Source: Lachnospiraceae bacterium
GTDB taxonomy: Bacteria > Bacillota > Clostridia > Lachnospirales > Lachnospiraceae
Direction of reading: 5' to 3'
DNA: 51,164 nucleotides
Assembly: GCA_024698885.1 (NCBI GenBank)
Contig: JAILQQ010000260.1
Location: forward strand, 1-51,164
Shown here piece after piece: positions 1 through 6,993 of this stretch. How positions within the stretch are numbered: position 1 is the first letter of the stretch; every line of letters starts with the position of its first letter. A program made the translations under genes and the position numbers. Under the pieces are notes generated by a model, which saw nothing but the letters and a program-made list of their open reading frames with translations, ran no database searches and had not been told where the DNA came from.

Positions 1-72
1 CATGCCGATTCGGTCTGCTCGCAGACCGAATCATTTCCTTGTCTGCGCCGATCCGCATACGGATCATTTCCT
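1..72 (-). repeat. Three-hairpin repeat, partial tandem copy (Rep1)
   Basis: This is a piece of the dispersed palindromic element found throughout the window. Hairpin 1 is complete at 7-32 (arms GATTCGGTCTGC and GCAGACCGAATC) and is followed by the conserved ATTTCC edge. A second, shortened unit follows at 45-71, GCGCCGATCCGC then CGGATC and again ATTTCC. The second ATTTCC edge overlaps the stop codon of the adjacent RNase gene. The rest of the first unit lies outside the window. Confidence 0.85.
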
Positions 73-507
73 TGTTTTATCATACAGGAGAACAAAGGTC
101 TCGTAATGATCCCCGGTATAGTAGATCAGCCCGTCATTTGAGTAAATGAGACGTTTTGCCCCGCGCTTTTTCGCCCCCAGGGTATCAATATCACATTCAT
201 AATATATCCGGCCCTTTTTTTCCGGCAGCTTTCCTTCGTAATTGCCGAAATAAGTACCGCCGATACACTTTCCGGGGGCGTATTCCTCTAAGGAGCCGCC
301 GGGCCAGCCTAGCGCCTTTGCTTCTTTTTTCGTGATAAAGTTGGAAGGGAGTCTGTTATAGGTATAAAGATACAGAGAGACGTCTTCCTTTGAGGTATAG
401 CTGCCGTTTGGGTCGAGCGTCCGGGTTTTGTCCGTGCTCCCGCGCCCGAAGCCGCACAGCAGTAAAAGCAGTAATACTGCTAATAACAGATATCTACATT
501 TTTTCAT
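64..507 (-). CDS. Secreted barnase-type ribonuclease
   Basis: This 147-residue protein is a homolog of barnase, the extracellular guanyl-preferring RNase of Bacillus. Residues 1-22 form a hydrophobic signal peptide, so the enzyme should be exported. The barnase core is clear: the KLP/ITK helix region, LGW, APGK.IGG and EGKLP.K.GR are conserved. The catalytic set is intact: Glu104 (barnase Glu73), Arg115 (Arg83), Arg119 (Arg87) and His134 (His102), with a one-residue insertion between the Glu and the first Arg. The ATG lies 1 nt after the murG stop, so the gene is probably cotranscribed and translationally coupled with murG. No barstar inhibitor gene is visible in the window; one could lie beyond position 1. 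The last codons and the TGA fall in the edge of a palindromic repeat. Confidence 0.9.
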   Translation of the reverse strand: MKKCRYLLLAVLLLLLLCGFGRGSTDKTRTLDPNGSYTSKEDVSLYLYTYNRLPSNFITKKEAKALGWPGGSLEEYAPGKCIGGTYFGNYEGKLPEKKGRIYYECDIDTLGAKKRGAKRLIYSNDGLIYYTGDHYETFVLLYDKTRK

Positions 508-508
508 A

Positions 509-1591
509 TCAATTCTGTTTCTCGCATTCGCGGATCAGCTTCAGAATGATCTCAATCGCGTTATTCTGACCCTTTTCCGCCATTGCCTTTTGGTAGCTTT
601 CCCGGTTTTCATAGACTTCCCGTATTTTCTCAAGGAGCAGCTCCTTCGTCAGCTCCTCTTCCGCGATCACGACAGAGAAGCCCTGAGAGGCAAAGGATTC
701 CGCGTTTAAGATCTGATCGCCTCTGCTGCCCTTTTGCGACAGCGGGATCAGGATATTCGGCTTATTCAGTGCCAACAGCTCACAGATCGCGTTCGCGCCG
801 GCCCGGGAGATCATGAGCGTCGAAAGCGCTAACAGATCCTTCAGCTCGTCCTTGATATATTCATACTGTCTGTAGCCCTCGGTCTGCTCAAGAGACGGGT
901 CTGTCTTTCCCTTTCCGCAGAGGTGGACAACGTTAAACTGCTTTAAGAGCTCAGGCAGGATCATTCTGACCGCCTGATTTACGGCAACGGAGCCCTGGCT
1001 GCCGCCCATGATCATGATCACCGGCTTATCGTCGTGAAAACCGGTAAATTCCCTGGCTTTCTCCGGGTCTCCCTGCTTCAGCTCGTCCCGGATCGGCGTC
1101 CCCGTTAAAACTGCCTTTTTTTCCGGCAGCTTCGATAACGTTTCCGGGAAGTTGCAGCAGATCCTTTCCGCCGACGAGAAACAGAGCTTGTTTGCCAGTC
1201 CCGGCGTAATGTCGGATTCATGGATGATCACCGGGATCTTGTTTCTTTTTGCCGCAATCACCACCGGTACCGCCACAAAGCCGCCTTTTGAAAAAACGAT
1301 ATCCGGATCCAGGACCTTTAAGAGCTTATTCGCTTCCGCAAAGCCCTTTAGGACCCGGAACGGATCCGTAAAATTCTGAAGGGAAAAATAACGTCTGAGC
1401 TTTCCGGCGGCGATGCCCTGATAGGGGATTCCCATATCCTCCATTAAGGATCTTTCAATGCCCTGATAGGAGCCGATATAGTGGATATCGTAATCTCTTT
1501 CCCTGAGATACGGGATCAGTGCCATATTCGGCGTTACATGGCCGGCTGTTCCGCCCCCCGTTAATACTATTCGTTTTTTACCCGCTGCCAT
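509..1591 (-). CDS. murG: UDP-GlcNAc--lipid I GlcNAc transferase MurG
   Basis: MurG transfers GlcNAc from UDP-GlcNAc to lipid I on the inner face of the membrane to give lipid II, the peptidoglycan precursor. The 360-residue length is normal for the family. The N-terminal GGGTAGHV loop (about residues 12-19), the HESD segment (about 124) and the C-terminal nucleotide-sugar site (GGSQGS about 197, SRAGANAICE about 263, DQ.LNA about 292) are all present in the order of a GT28 two-domain enzyme. An alternative would be a MurG-like paralog outside the dcw cluster; in many Lachnospiraceae murG is separated from mraY/murD, so this is probably the working copy. The start ATG is preceded by an AGAGGG ribosome site. 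It leads a two-gene unit with the barnase gene. Confidence 0.92.
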   Translation of the reverse strand: MAAGKKRIVLTGGGTAGHVTPNMALIPYLRERDYDIHYIGSYQGIERSLMEDMGIPYQGIAAGKLRRYFSLQNFTDPFRVLKGFAEANKLLKVLDPDIVFSKGGFVAVPVVIAAKRNKIPVIIHESDITPGLANKLCFSSAERICCNFPETLSKLPEKKAVLTGTPIRDELKQGDPEKAREFTGFHDDKPVIMIMGGSQGSVAVNQAVRMILPELLKQFNVVHLCGKGKTDPSLEQTEGYRQYEYIKDELKDLLALSTLMISRAGANAICELLALNKPNILIPLSQKGSRGDQILNAESFASQGFSVVIAEEELTKELLLEKIREVYENRESYQKAMAEKGQNNAIEIILKLIRECEKQN

Positions 1592-1606
1592 ACCCTTTGA
1601 TCCCTC

Positions 1607-2242
1607 TTAAATATCGGCGGCGATATCGATGTTTTCGCCGGTAAGACCGACGTAAGCGCCGTCCTTTGCTTCGGCGGATTCCGCATGGGCTAACAGCCAT
1701 TTATTACAGGCGGTCATCCACTTATCCTCGTCGTTTAAGGCGTTAAGCTTCGGAACGGAGCCGTTGGTACCCTTGGGTAGAACGATCGTCACCTTGAAGC
1801 CGTCTCCCTTCTTTGCGGAGCAGGGCGCATAATGCAGGGTCGTCTCGTAGACCTGCACGACCTGACCGCGGGCTGCGCGGAAGGCCTTGACCTTAGCGGT
1901 ATCGAGCTTCCCGTCAACGATATCATCGGCCTTTGCCAACAGAAGGATGAAGTCCGTTGATCCGATATTCAGTTCACTGTCCCGGTGGTATTCCAGGCAG
2001 TTGAGCTTTGTATTATGGCCGTTGCAGTAGCCGATCTGGATCGGCATCCCGCCGTAGGCGTTATTCTGCAGCGCTCCGAAAATATCGGTATATTCAAGAG
2101 CTGCTTCGCTCATCACATATTCAACGCCGTCGGGAAGCGGCGTTTTTTCCTCGAGCGCCTTGAGAAGGCCCGCTGTATCATAACCGGTCAGGACTTTTCC
2201 ATAGGGCTTGAATTCTTCATCTGAAACAGAATAAATCTTCAT
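1607..2242 (-). CDS. DUF4867 family protein, cupin-like
   Basis: This 211-residue soluble protein matches the DUF4867 family seen mainly in Clostridia. The body has the alternating strand pattern and the GYCNGHN..LNCLEYHRDSELN segment (about residues 71-92), whose clustered His and Glu residues resemble a cupin or ureidoglycolate-lyase-like metal pocket. A second segment, Y.TTLHYAPC (about 134-142), has another His on a strand. No biochemical function is established, and I do not infer a substrate. The ATG has a strong AGGGAG site. The gene is divergent from the alpha/beta hydrolase, and the intergenic region holds promoters for both; its predicted 5' leader contains a 14-bp inverted repeat. 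Confidence 0.8.
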   Translation of the reverse strand: MKIYSVSDEEFKPYGKVLTGYDTAGLLKALEEKTPLPDGVEYVMSEAALEYTDIFGALQNNAYGGMPIQIGYCNGHNTKLNCLEYHRDSELNIGSTDFILLLAKADDIVDGKLDTAKVKAFRAARGQVVQVYETTLHYAPCSAKKGDGFKVTIVLPKGTNGSVPKLNALNDEDKWMTACNKWLLAHAESAEAKDGAYVGLTGENIDIAADI

Positions 2243-2285
2243 AGGTTTCTCCCTTCTTTTTCATCTTGCTTGTTTTGTCAATTCC

Positions 2286-2322
2286 GGGAAACGAACAAAA
2301 GCTTGTGTTTTGTTTGTTCCCC
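2286..2322 (-). promoter_or_regulatory. Inverted repeat in the DUF4867 leader
   Basis: The arms GGGAAACGAACAAAA and TTTTGTTTGTTCCC pair over about 14 bp with one bulge around a 7-nt loop. They lie between the predicted minus-strand promoter and the DUF4867 start. No T-run follows on the minus strand, so this is more like an operator or leader hairpin than a terminator. Confidence 0.5.
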
Positions 2323-2342
2323 GCACCGGATTCTATGAATCC

Positions 2343-2370
2343 ATCATACTATATCAGCGGGAATTTGCAA
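2343..2370 (-). promoter_or_regulatory. Predicted sigma-A promoter for DUF4867 gene
   Basis: On the minus strand TTGCAA (2365-2370) is followed by a 16-bp spacer and TATGAT (2343-2348). The same self-complementary TTGCAA serves as the -35 box of the divergent hydrolase promoter. Predicted leader about 90 nt. Confidence 0.5.
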
Positions 2371-2393
2371 GAGAAATCACGGTTTGCTATAAT
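2365..2393 (+). promoter_or_regulatory. Sigma-A promoter 7 nt before the hydrolase start
   Basis: TTGCAA (2365-2370), 17-bp spacer, then a perfect TATAAT (2388-2393). Exactly 7 nt separate the -10 box from the ATG at 2401, so transcription should start at or beside the A of the start codon. Confidence 0.7.
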
Positions 2394-2400
2394 CTGGATC

Positions 2401-3375
2401 ATGAAAACAAAAAAGAAAACGGTGCTGTGCGTGATCCTTGCGCTTTTGATCGCAGCGGATCTGATCATCAGCGAGATCCTGTTCCTTTTTGCGCTGGGAC
2501 GGCCGAAGAAGGTGCATTCCGATGTCATGCCGGATCCGGTTACCACCGAGGAGGTGCAGGATACTGTCAGCATGAACCGGAAGGCTCTTCACGAAAAGAC
2601 CGACGCATGGCTTGAGAGCGCGGAAAGAGAAAGGGTAACAATAGAATCGGAGGACGGCCTTTTACTGGTGGGAGAAATGTTTTTTACGGACAGATCCTCG
2701 CATCTTTGGGTGCTTGCGGCGCATGGATACGGCTATACCGGAACGAGGCAGGCCATGTATGACTATATGCTGCCCTATGCGGAACGCGGGTATAATGTAT
2801 TAACGCCGGACCTTCGCGCCCATGGCGAGAGTGAGGGCCGTTATATCGGCATGGGGTGGCTGGATCGAAAGGACCTGACCCGCTGGATCGATCAGATCCT
2901 TCTTGAGGATCCGGCAGCACAGATCGTTCTGCACGGGGTCTCCATGGGAGGCGCCGCCGTTATGATGACGGCAGGGGAGCCGCTTCCCGGGAATGTGAAG
3001 GCCGTCGTGGAGGACTGCGGCTATTCCTCGGTCTGGGATATGTTTTCGGACGAAGCGAAATATCTGTTTCATATTCCGGCGTTTCCGCTGCTTTATACCG
3101 CAAGCTTCCTCTCCGGACTCCAGGCTGGTTATACCTTTCAGGAGGCTTCTTCGCTTGACCAGATCAAAAAAGTGAAATGTCCTGTATTCTTTATCCATGG
3201 AGACCGGGATAATTTTGTGCATACGGATATGGTGATGAAGTTGTATGAGGCCTGCCCCACGGAAAAGGATCTGTTTGTGGCGGAGGGCGCCGGCCACGGC
3301 GATGCTTATTATATGGATCCGGACAGTTATATCCGGGCGGTTTTCTCTTTTCTTGATCGTTGCGGGATAGAGTGA
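2401..3375 (+). CDS. Membrane-anchored alpha/beta hydrolase
   Basis: From ATG 2401 the product has 324 residues. Residues 7-32 form a transmembrane anchor with a lysine-rich cytoplasmic start, so the catalytic domain should face outside. The fold is an alpha/beta hydrolase of the BEM46/ABHD13-like type: HGYGYTG oxyanion segment (108-114), nucleophile elbow HGVSMGG with Ser181, acid in HGDRDNFV (Asp270) and His299 in GAGHGD. The substrate is unknown; an esterase or lipase-like role is inference. The frame stays open upstream to 2266, but the residues there are not hydrophobic or conserved, and a consensus promoter sits just before 2401 with no Shine-Dalgarno sequence. The mRNA is therefore probably leaderless. 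A three-hairpin repeat follows the stop. Confidence 0.85.
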   Translation: MKTKKKTVLCVILALLIAADLIISEILFLFALGRPKKVHSDVMPDPVTTEEVQDTVSMNRKALHEKTDAWLESAERERVTIESEDGLLLVGEMFFTDRSSHLWVLAAHGYGYTGTRQAMYDYMLPYAERGYNVLTPDLRAHGESEGRYIGMGWLDRKDLTRWIDQILLEDPAAQIVLHGVSMGGAAVMMTAGEPLPGNVKAVVEDCGYSSVWDMFSDEAKYLFHIPAFPLLYTASFLSGLQAGYTFQEASSLDQIKKVKCPVFFIHGDRDNFVHTDMVMKLYEACPTEKDLFVAEGAGHGDAYYMDPDSYIRAVFSFLDRCGIE

Positions 3376-3383
3376 CGGCGCTA

Positions 3384-3479
3384 TAAGGAAATGATCCGGT
3401 CTGCCTGCAGACCGGATCGGCATGAACGAAGGTTCATGCCTAAGCGCACGATCTGCGAGCAGATCGGCGCAGTAAGGAA
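3384..3479 (+). repeat. Three-hairpin repeat, full copy (Rep2)
   Basis: This is a complete unit: edge GGAAAT, hairpin 1 (GATCCGGTCTGC/GCAGACCGGATC), hairpin 2 (GGCATGAAC/GTTCATGCC), the link TAAGCGCAC, and hairpin 3 (GATCTGC/GCAGATC) ending in GGCGCAG. TAAGGAA stands directly at both outer ends (3384-3390 and 3473-3479), and the right-hand TAAGGAA is the likely ribosome site of mutY. Confidence 0.92.
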
Positions 3480-3490
3480 TAATAAACATT

Positions 3491-4534
3491 ATGACAAGAA
3501 CAGAAATACTTCAAGAGATCATAGGGCCTCTGACAGGCTGGTACAGCATAAACGCAAGACCGCTGCCCTGGCGTGAGGCGCCATCGCCGTATCATGTCTG
3601 GCTTTCCGAGATCATGCTGCAGCAGACGAGGATCGAGGCGGTGATTCCCTATTATCACCGCTTTCTCTCTGCTTTTCCGGATATCGCTTCTCTAGCGGCG
3701 GCCGAAGAGGACAGTGTGTTAAAGCTCTGGCAGGGACTCGGCTATTACAGCCGCGCGAGAAATCTCCACCGGGCAGCAGGGCAGATCATGACAGAGCATG
3801 GCGGCGTATTTCCCGATTCCTATGAAAAAATAAAAAAGCTCGCCGGGATCGGCGAGTATACCGCAGGCGCCATTGCCTCCATTGCGTTCGGGATCCCGGT
3901 GCCGGCTGTCGACGGAAACGTTTTACGGGTCCTGAGCAGGCTGCTCTGCGATGAAAGGGATGTTCTGCTTCCGGAGACCAAAAAGGCGGTAACGGGGGAG
4001 CTTCTTGAGATCATGCCGAAAAAGGAGCCCGGTATCTTTAATGAAGCGCTCATGGAGCTTGGGGAAACCGTCTGCCTGCCAAACGGCATACCGCTTTGTC
4101 AGGAATGCCCGCTCAGAAACGATTGCCTCGCCTGTAAAGAAGGGCGGGAGAGCAGCCTGCCGGTGCGGACGGCAAAAAAAACGAGACGGATTGAGAAAAG
4201 GGTGGTATTCCTGATCCGAAACGGCGATCGTTTTGTTCTGCATAAACGGGAGAAAAAAGGACTTTTGGCGGGACTCTGGGAGCTGCCGGGAATAGAGGGA
4301 GAGGAGCCTGTTTTACCGAAAGAATGGGGTTTTTCCGTCATCTCGCTGACAAAGAGCATAGAAGCGCGTCATATCTTTACGCATCTCGAATGGCATATGC
4401 GGTTATATATTGCGGAAACAGCTGCGGATACCTTACCGGATCCGGAAAGCTGGGTTTTTACGGACAAGGCGTCGTTAACGGAAAGCTATGCGCTGCCTAG
4501 CGCCTTCCGGGCCTTTCTGCCCCTGTTACCCTGA
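3491..4534 (+). CDS. mutY: A/G-specific adenine glycosylase MutY
   Basis: MutY removes adenine mispaired with 8-oxoguanine in the GO base-excision repair pathway. The 347-residue protein has the HhH-GPD glycosylase domain with catalytic Glu40 (SEIMLQQT), the helix-hairpin-helix LAGIGEYTAGAI (117-128) and Asp141 in AVDGNVLRVLSR. The 4Fe-4S ligands are Cys195, Cys203, Cys206 and Cys212. The first spacing is seven residues, one more than the six in E. coli. Residues from about 228 form the NUDIX-like 8-oxoG recognition domain (GLLAGLWELPG). The start is set by the AAGGA site at 3475-3478, supplied by the edge of the preceding repeat. The gene converges with the DUF624 gene, with only 5 bp between stops. 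Confidence 0.96.
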   Translation: MTRTEILQEIIGPLTGWYSINARPLPWREAPSPYHVWLSEIMLQQTRIEAVIPYYHRFLSAFPDIASLAAAEEDSVLKLWQGLGYYSRARNLHRAAGQIMTEHGGVFPDSYEKIKKLAGIGEYTAGAIASIAFGIPVPAVDGNVLRVLSRLLCDERDVLLPETKKAVTGELLEIMPKKEPGIFNEALMELGETVCLPNGIPLCQECPLRNDCLACKEGRESSLPVRTAKKTRRIEKRVVFLIRNGDRFVLHKREKKGLLAGLWELPGIEGEEPVLPKEWGFSVISLTKSIEARHIFTHLEWHMRLYIAETAADTLPDPESWVFTDKASLTESYALPSAFRAFLPLLP

Positions 4535-4539
4535 ATGGT

Positions 4540-5331
4540 TCATACCGTTTCGGTCGGTTTTCCGGCCGGATCATTTCCTGCTTCCGCCGGTTTCCCCGTA
4601 AGCTCCTCCGGTGCTTTTTCCAAAACTCCTTCCGCCGGTTTTTCCGTAAGCTCTTCCGATGATCCTTCCAAAGACCCTTCCGATGACTCTTCCTCTTCCT
4701 TCGGGATATAATTGTCAAAGGCCTTTACGAACAAAAACGAGGCGCCGAAGGCTGCCAGCGAGAAAAGGATCAGGATATGCAGGATCAAAAGCCTCGGGAA
4801 CAGATAACCCGACAGAAACACGACAGCCCAGCAAATCACTGCCGTGACCGTTGTCAGCAAATGCCGGCAGCTCATTAAAAAGGAGTTGCGATAGGTATTT
4901 TTGATCGTATTGTCAAATTTCGCGAGGACCGGGAAAGAAAAGGTGACGGTAAATAAAAACAGGAGAGAGACGACCATGATCACAACCCGGACTACCGTAA
5001 AAACGGGAGTTCCCGGGTCGCTTATCCCGGGAACCTTCCCGTTCAGTACCGAAAAATCCAGGACCATAATGCCGAGGACCATCAGATCGAGGAGCCACAT
5101 GATAAGCCCCTGTCTGAAATTCTGCTTAAAGGAATGGAAATAACTCCTTACGATATAGGATTCCTCATTGCGGGTCATCTTCAGCGTAACATAGTAAAGC
5201 GCTGTTACAGCCGGTCCGATGGTGATGACCGGAAGACAGCAGACAATAAACAGCAGATTCAGGATCATCAGATCAGCGACCCGGTTCATGAATTGGACAA
5301 AGGGACTGTCCAGATTAAAAAATTTACCCAT
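4540..5331 (-). CDS. DUF624 (YesL-like) membrane protein
   Basis: This 263-residue protein belongs to the DUF624/YesL family of small membrane proteins often found near carbohydrate-uptake genes. About five hydrophobic segments are visible (residues 18-45, 78-98, 110-135, 155-180 and 182-205), with the family-typical N-terminus FFNLDSP and the CCLPVITIGPA segment. The last 55 residues are a low-complexity acidic tail built from EELT.KPAE repeats. The DNA near its end (around 4568) contains GGAAATGATCCGG, the same left edge as the three-hairpin repeat, so part of the tail may be repeat-derived. It overlaps the upstream GNAT gene by 8 bp. Function unknown. Confidence 0.85.
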   Translation of the reverse strand: MGKFFNLDSPFVQFMNRVADLMILNLLFIVCCLPVITIGPAVTALYYVTLKMTRNEESYIVRSYFHSFKQNFRQGLIMWLLDLMVLGIMVLDFSVLNGKVPGISDPGTPVFTVVRVVIMVVSLLFLFTVTFSFPVLAKFDNTIKNTYRNSFLMSCRHLLTTVTAVICWAVVFLSGYLFPRLLILHILILFSLAAFGASFLFVKAFDNYIPKEEEESSEGSLEGSSEELTEKPAEGVLEKAPEELTGKPAEAGNDPAGKPTETV

Positions 5332-5812
5332 AGCAGAATAGATACTCCATTGGTGTATAGCGGATACCGTCTGTTTCTATCTCGTGGTCCGTATCCTCAA
5401 AACCGATCTTATGATAAAAGCCTACGGCAAAAGGGGAGGAATTTACGGTCACGCCCCGTACCCGTTTCCTTTTGGCGTCGGAGAAAAAACGGTACATCAT
5501 GGCGCTGGCGATCCCGCGGTGGTGGAAGTCCGCCTGCACAAAGAGGAGGGATACGTGGGTGATCCCCCGGACGCCCAGCACCCCGATGATGTCGCCGGTA
5601 TCCCGTAAAAAGGCACCGTAGGCGATATATTCTCCCATGATGAACATCCGCTTTAACATCGGATCCCTGATAAAGCTTTTGAAGCTTTTGATGCCGGCCT
5701 TGCCGTAATCCGGCGCCTCAAAGATCAGAAAGGTATCCCATGCCAGCTGGATCGCGTCCTCCCAGTCCTTCCGCCCTAAGCTTCGGATTTCAAAATCATG
5801 GATATCCATCAC
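5324..5812 (-). CDS. GNAT family acetyltransferase
   Basis: The 162-residue protein shows the GNAT fold: the acetyl-CoA pyrophosphate loop is in VQADFHHRGIASAMM (about residues 93-107, the Q/RxxGxG/A region) and motif B is in NSSPFAVGFYHKIGFEDT (about 124-141). It should acetylate an amine with acetyl-CoA in the cytoplasm; the acceptor cannot be told from sequence. It sits between a DUF1002 secreted protein and DUF624, overlaps the latter, and ends no gene of obvious shared pathway. Confidence 0.88.
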   Translation of the reverse strand: MMDIHDFEIRSLGRKDWEDAIQLAWDTFLIFEAPDYGKAGIKSFKSFIRDPMLKRMFIMGEYIAYGAFLRDTGDIIGVLGVRGITHVSLLFVQADFHHRGIASAMMYRFFSDAKRKRVRGVTVNSSPFAVGFYHKIGFEDTDHEIETDGIRYTPMEYLFCYG

Positions 5813-5814
5813 GC

Positions 5815-6858
5815 TTACTTCTTTTTCCGGGAAAACAATCCGCTGAAAAAGTCCTTCACCGTCGTCGTCACGTTTTTGAAGAAATTTCCCGCCGCGTTGA
5901 CTACAAGCTTGCCAAGACCCAGATCCTCGAGCTTTACATCCTTGATATCGAAGGTGCCGGCATCGATCTGATCCTTGTATTTCGCGTAGATATCTTCTGC
6001 CTGGTCCGCCAGTACATCAAAGCTGATCCCCATATCCTTGATCCGCATCATCAGATTAACGATACTCTTGATATCCTCCTCGGAAAGCTCCGTATTGAAT
6101 TCCTTCATGCCCTTGCGGATCGCCGCCTCAATCTCCTCCGGCGTTTCAAGATCGTTGGCCGCGATCTGTGCCTTGATATAAGAGATCAGTTCCTCCGCTT
6201 CGGTGCTGGAATCGAGGGTCGCCGAGAGCTCACTGGTAGTGACTAACTCATTTAACGCGACATCTAATGTATTATCGGGAACGTCCTTGCCGGACATATC
6301 CTCATAAGCCTTCAGCGCGCCGATCAGGGCTGCCGTTCCGGATACGGAGGAAGGGGCTGCCACCGTGATATCCGCGTTCTGGACGCCCGCCGTGATCAGG
6401 GCGTTTCGGTACATATTTTCGGTACAGTAATTGATATTATGCGTATGGACGACGACGCCGTAGCCCTCTACCGCCGGCCGTACCAGAACGGAGGAAAGCG
6501 ATTTCGTACCGATCACGGCCGGTGAGATATAGGTATCCAGATTCGCGTGCTCCTCCGCGTTTGTGACGTAGACCACATGATATTTTTCCAGATCGGCCGG
6601 ATTGATGCCCATGAGCGTTAAGACCGTGTTCAGCTGCTCTCCCGAAAGATCGGCGCCGAGCGCGAGATAGGCTTTGTCATAGGCAACCGCCGCTTTGGTG
6701 TCTGCCGGTTTCTCAGAGCTTATTTCATTTCCGGAAACCGTGCCCTGGGACGCGTTTTCCACCGTGATCGTACCGGCATCGGACGCGCTTACGGGAATGA
6801 GATTCCCAAGCGTCATGACGCAGGCTAACAATAGTGCAATGCTTCTTTTTCCCTTCAT
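5815..6858 (-). CDS. Secreted DUF1002 (YpuA-like) protein
   Basis: From the ATG at 6858 the product has 347 residues and starts with a signal peptide (residues 1-23, ending VSA-SDA). The frame is open further upstream, but that part is only repeat sequence, and ATG 6858 has a clear AAGGAG site. The DUF1002 domain covers most of the mature protein, including the LGADL..EQL segment, the HTHNINYCTE region (about 140) and the central helical part with DVPDNTLDVALNEL. The C-terminus is basic (SRKKK). DUF1002 proteins are extracytoplasmic and of unknown role in Firmicutes. It is 2 bp upstream of the GNAT gene and likely cotranscribed with it. Confidence 0.88.
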   Translation of the reverse strand: MKGKRSIALLLACVMTLGNLIPVSASDAGTITVENASQGTVSGNEISSEKPADTKAAVAYDKAYLALGADLSGEQLNTVLTLMGINPADLEKYHVVYVTNAEEHANLDTYISPAVIGTKSLSSVLVRPAVEGYGVVVHTHNINYCTENMYRNALITAGVQNADITVAAPSSVSGTAALIGALKAYEDMSGKDVPDNTLDVALNELVTTSELSATLDSSTEAEELISYIKAQIAANDLETPEEIEAAIRKGMKEFNTELSEEDIKSIVNLMMRIKDMGISFDVLADQAEDIYAKYKDQIDAGTFDIKDVKLEDLGLGKLVVNAAGNFFKNVTTTVKDFFSGLFSRKKK

Positions 6859-6880
6859 ACTTATACTCTCCTTTCTCTTA

Positions 6881-6993
6881 GGAAATGATTCGGTCTGTTT
6901 ATCAGACCGAATCGGCATGAACAAGTTCATGCCTAAGCGCACGATTCGCTTTGCGAATCGGCGCAGTGCCGATCCGCTTGTGGAGTGTGCGCT
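6881..6993 (+). repeat. Three-hairpin repeat, full copy plus reversed half (Rep3)
   Basis: A full unit covers 6881-6966 (hairpin 1 GATTCGGTCTG/CAGACCGAATC, hairpin 2 GGCATGAAC/GTTCATGCC, hairpin 3 GATTCGC/GCGAATC). A degenerate hairpin-3 unit in the opposite orientation follows at 6966-6993. Its TAAAGCGCAC motif, read on the minus strand, coincides with the metG stop codon. Confidence 0.9.

Noticed and set aside
2800-3489. 229-codon minus-strand frame over the alpha/beta hydrolase gene
   Set aside because: The plus strand has a complete catalytic triad in order; the minus frame starts in a repeat and has no motif.
3391-3576. Open frames across the three-hairpin repeats that read MIRSA.RPNRHE..F.PKRTIC.QIGA
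   Set aside because: The frame is open in Rep2 and Rep10 but is broken by a one-base longer hairpin 1 loop or by stop codons in Rep3, Rep7, Rep8 and Rep12. Substitutions keep base pairing, not codons, so this is not a peptide family.
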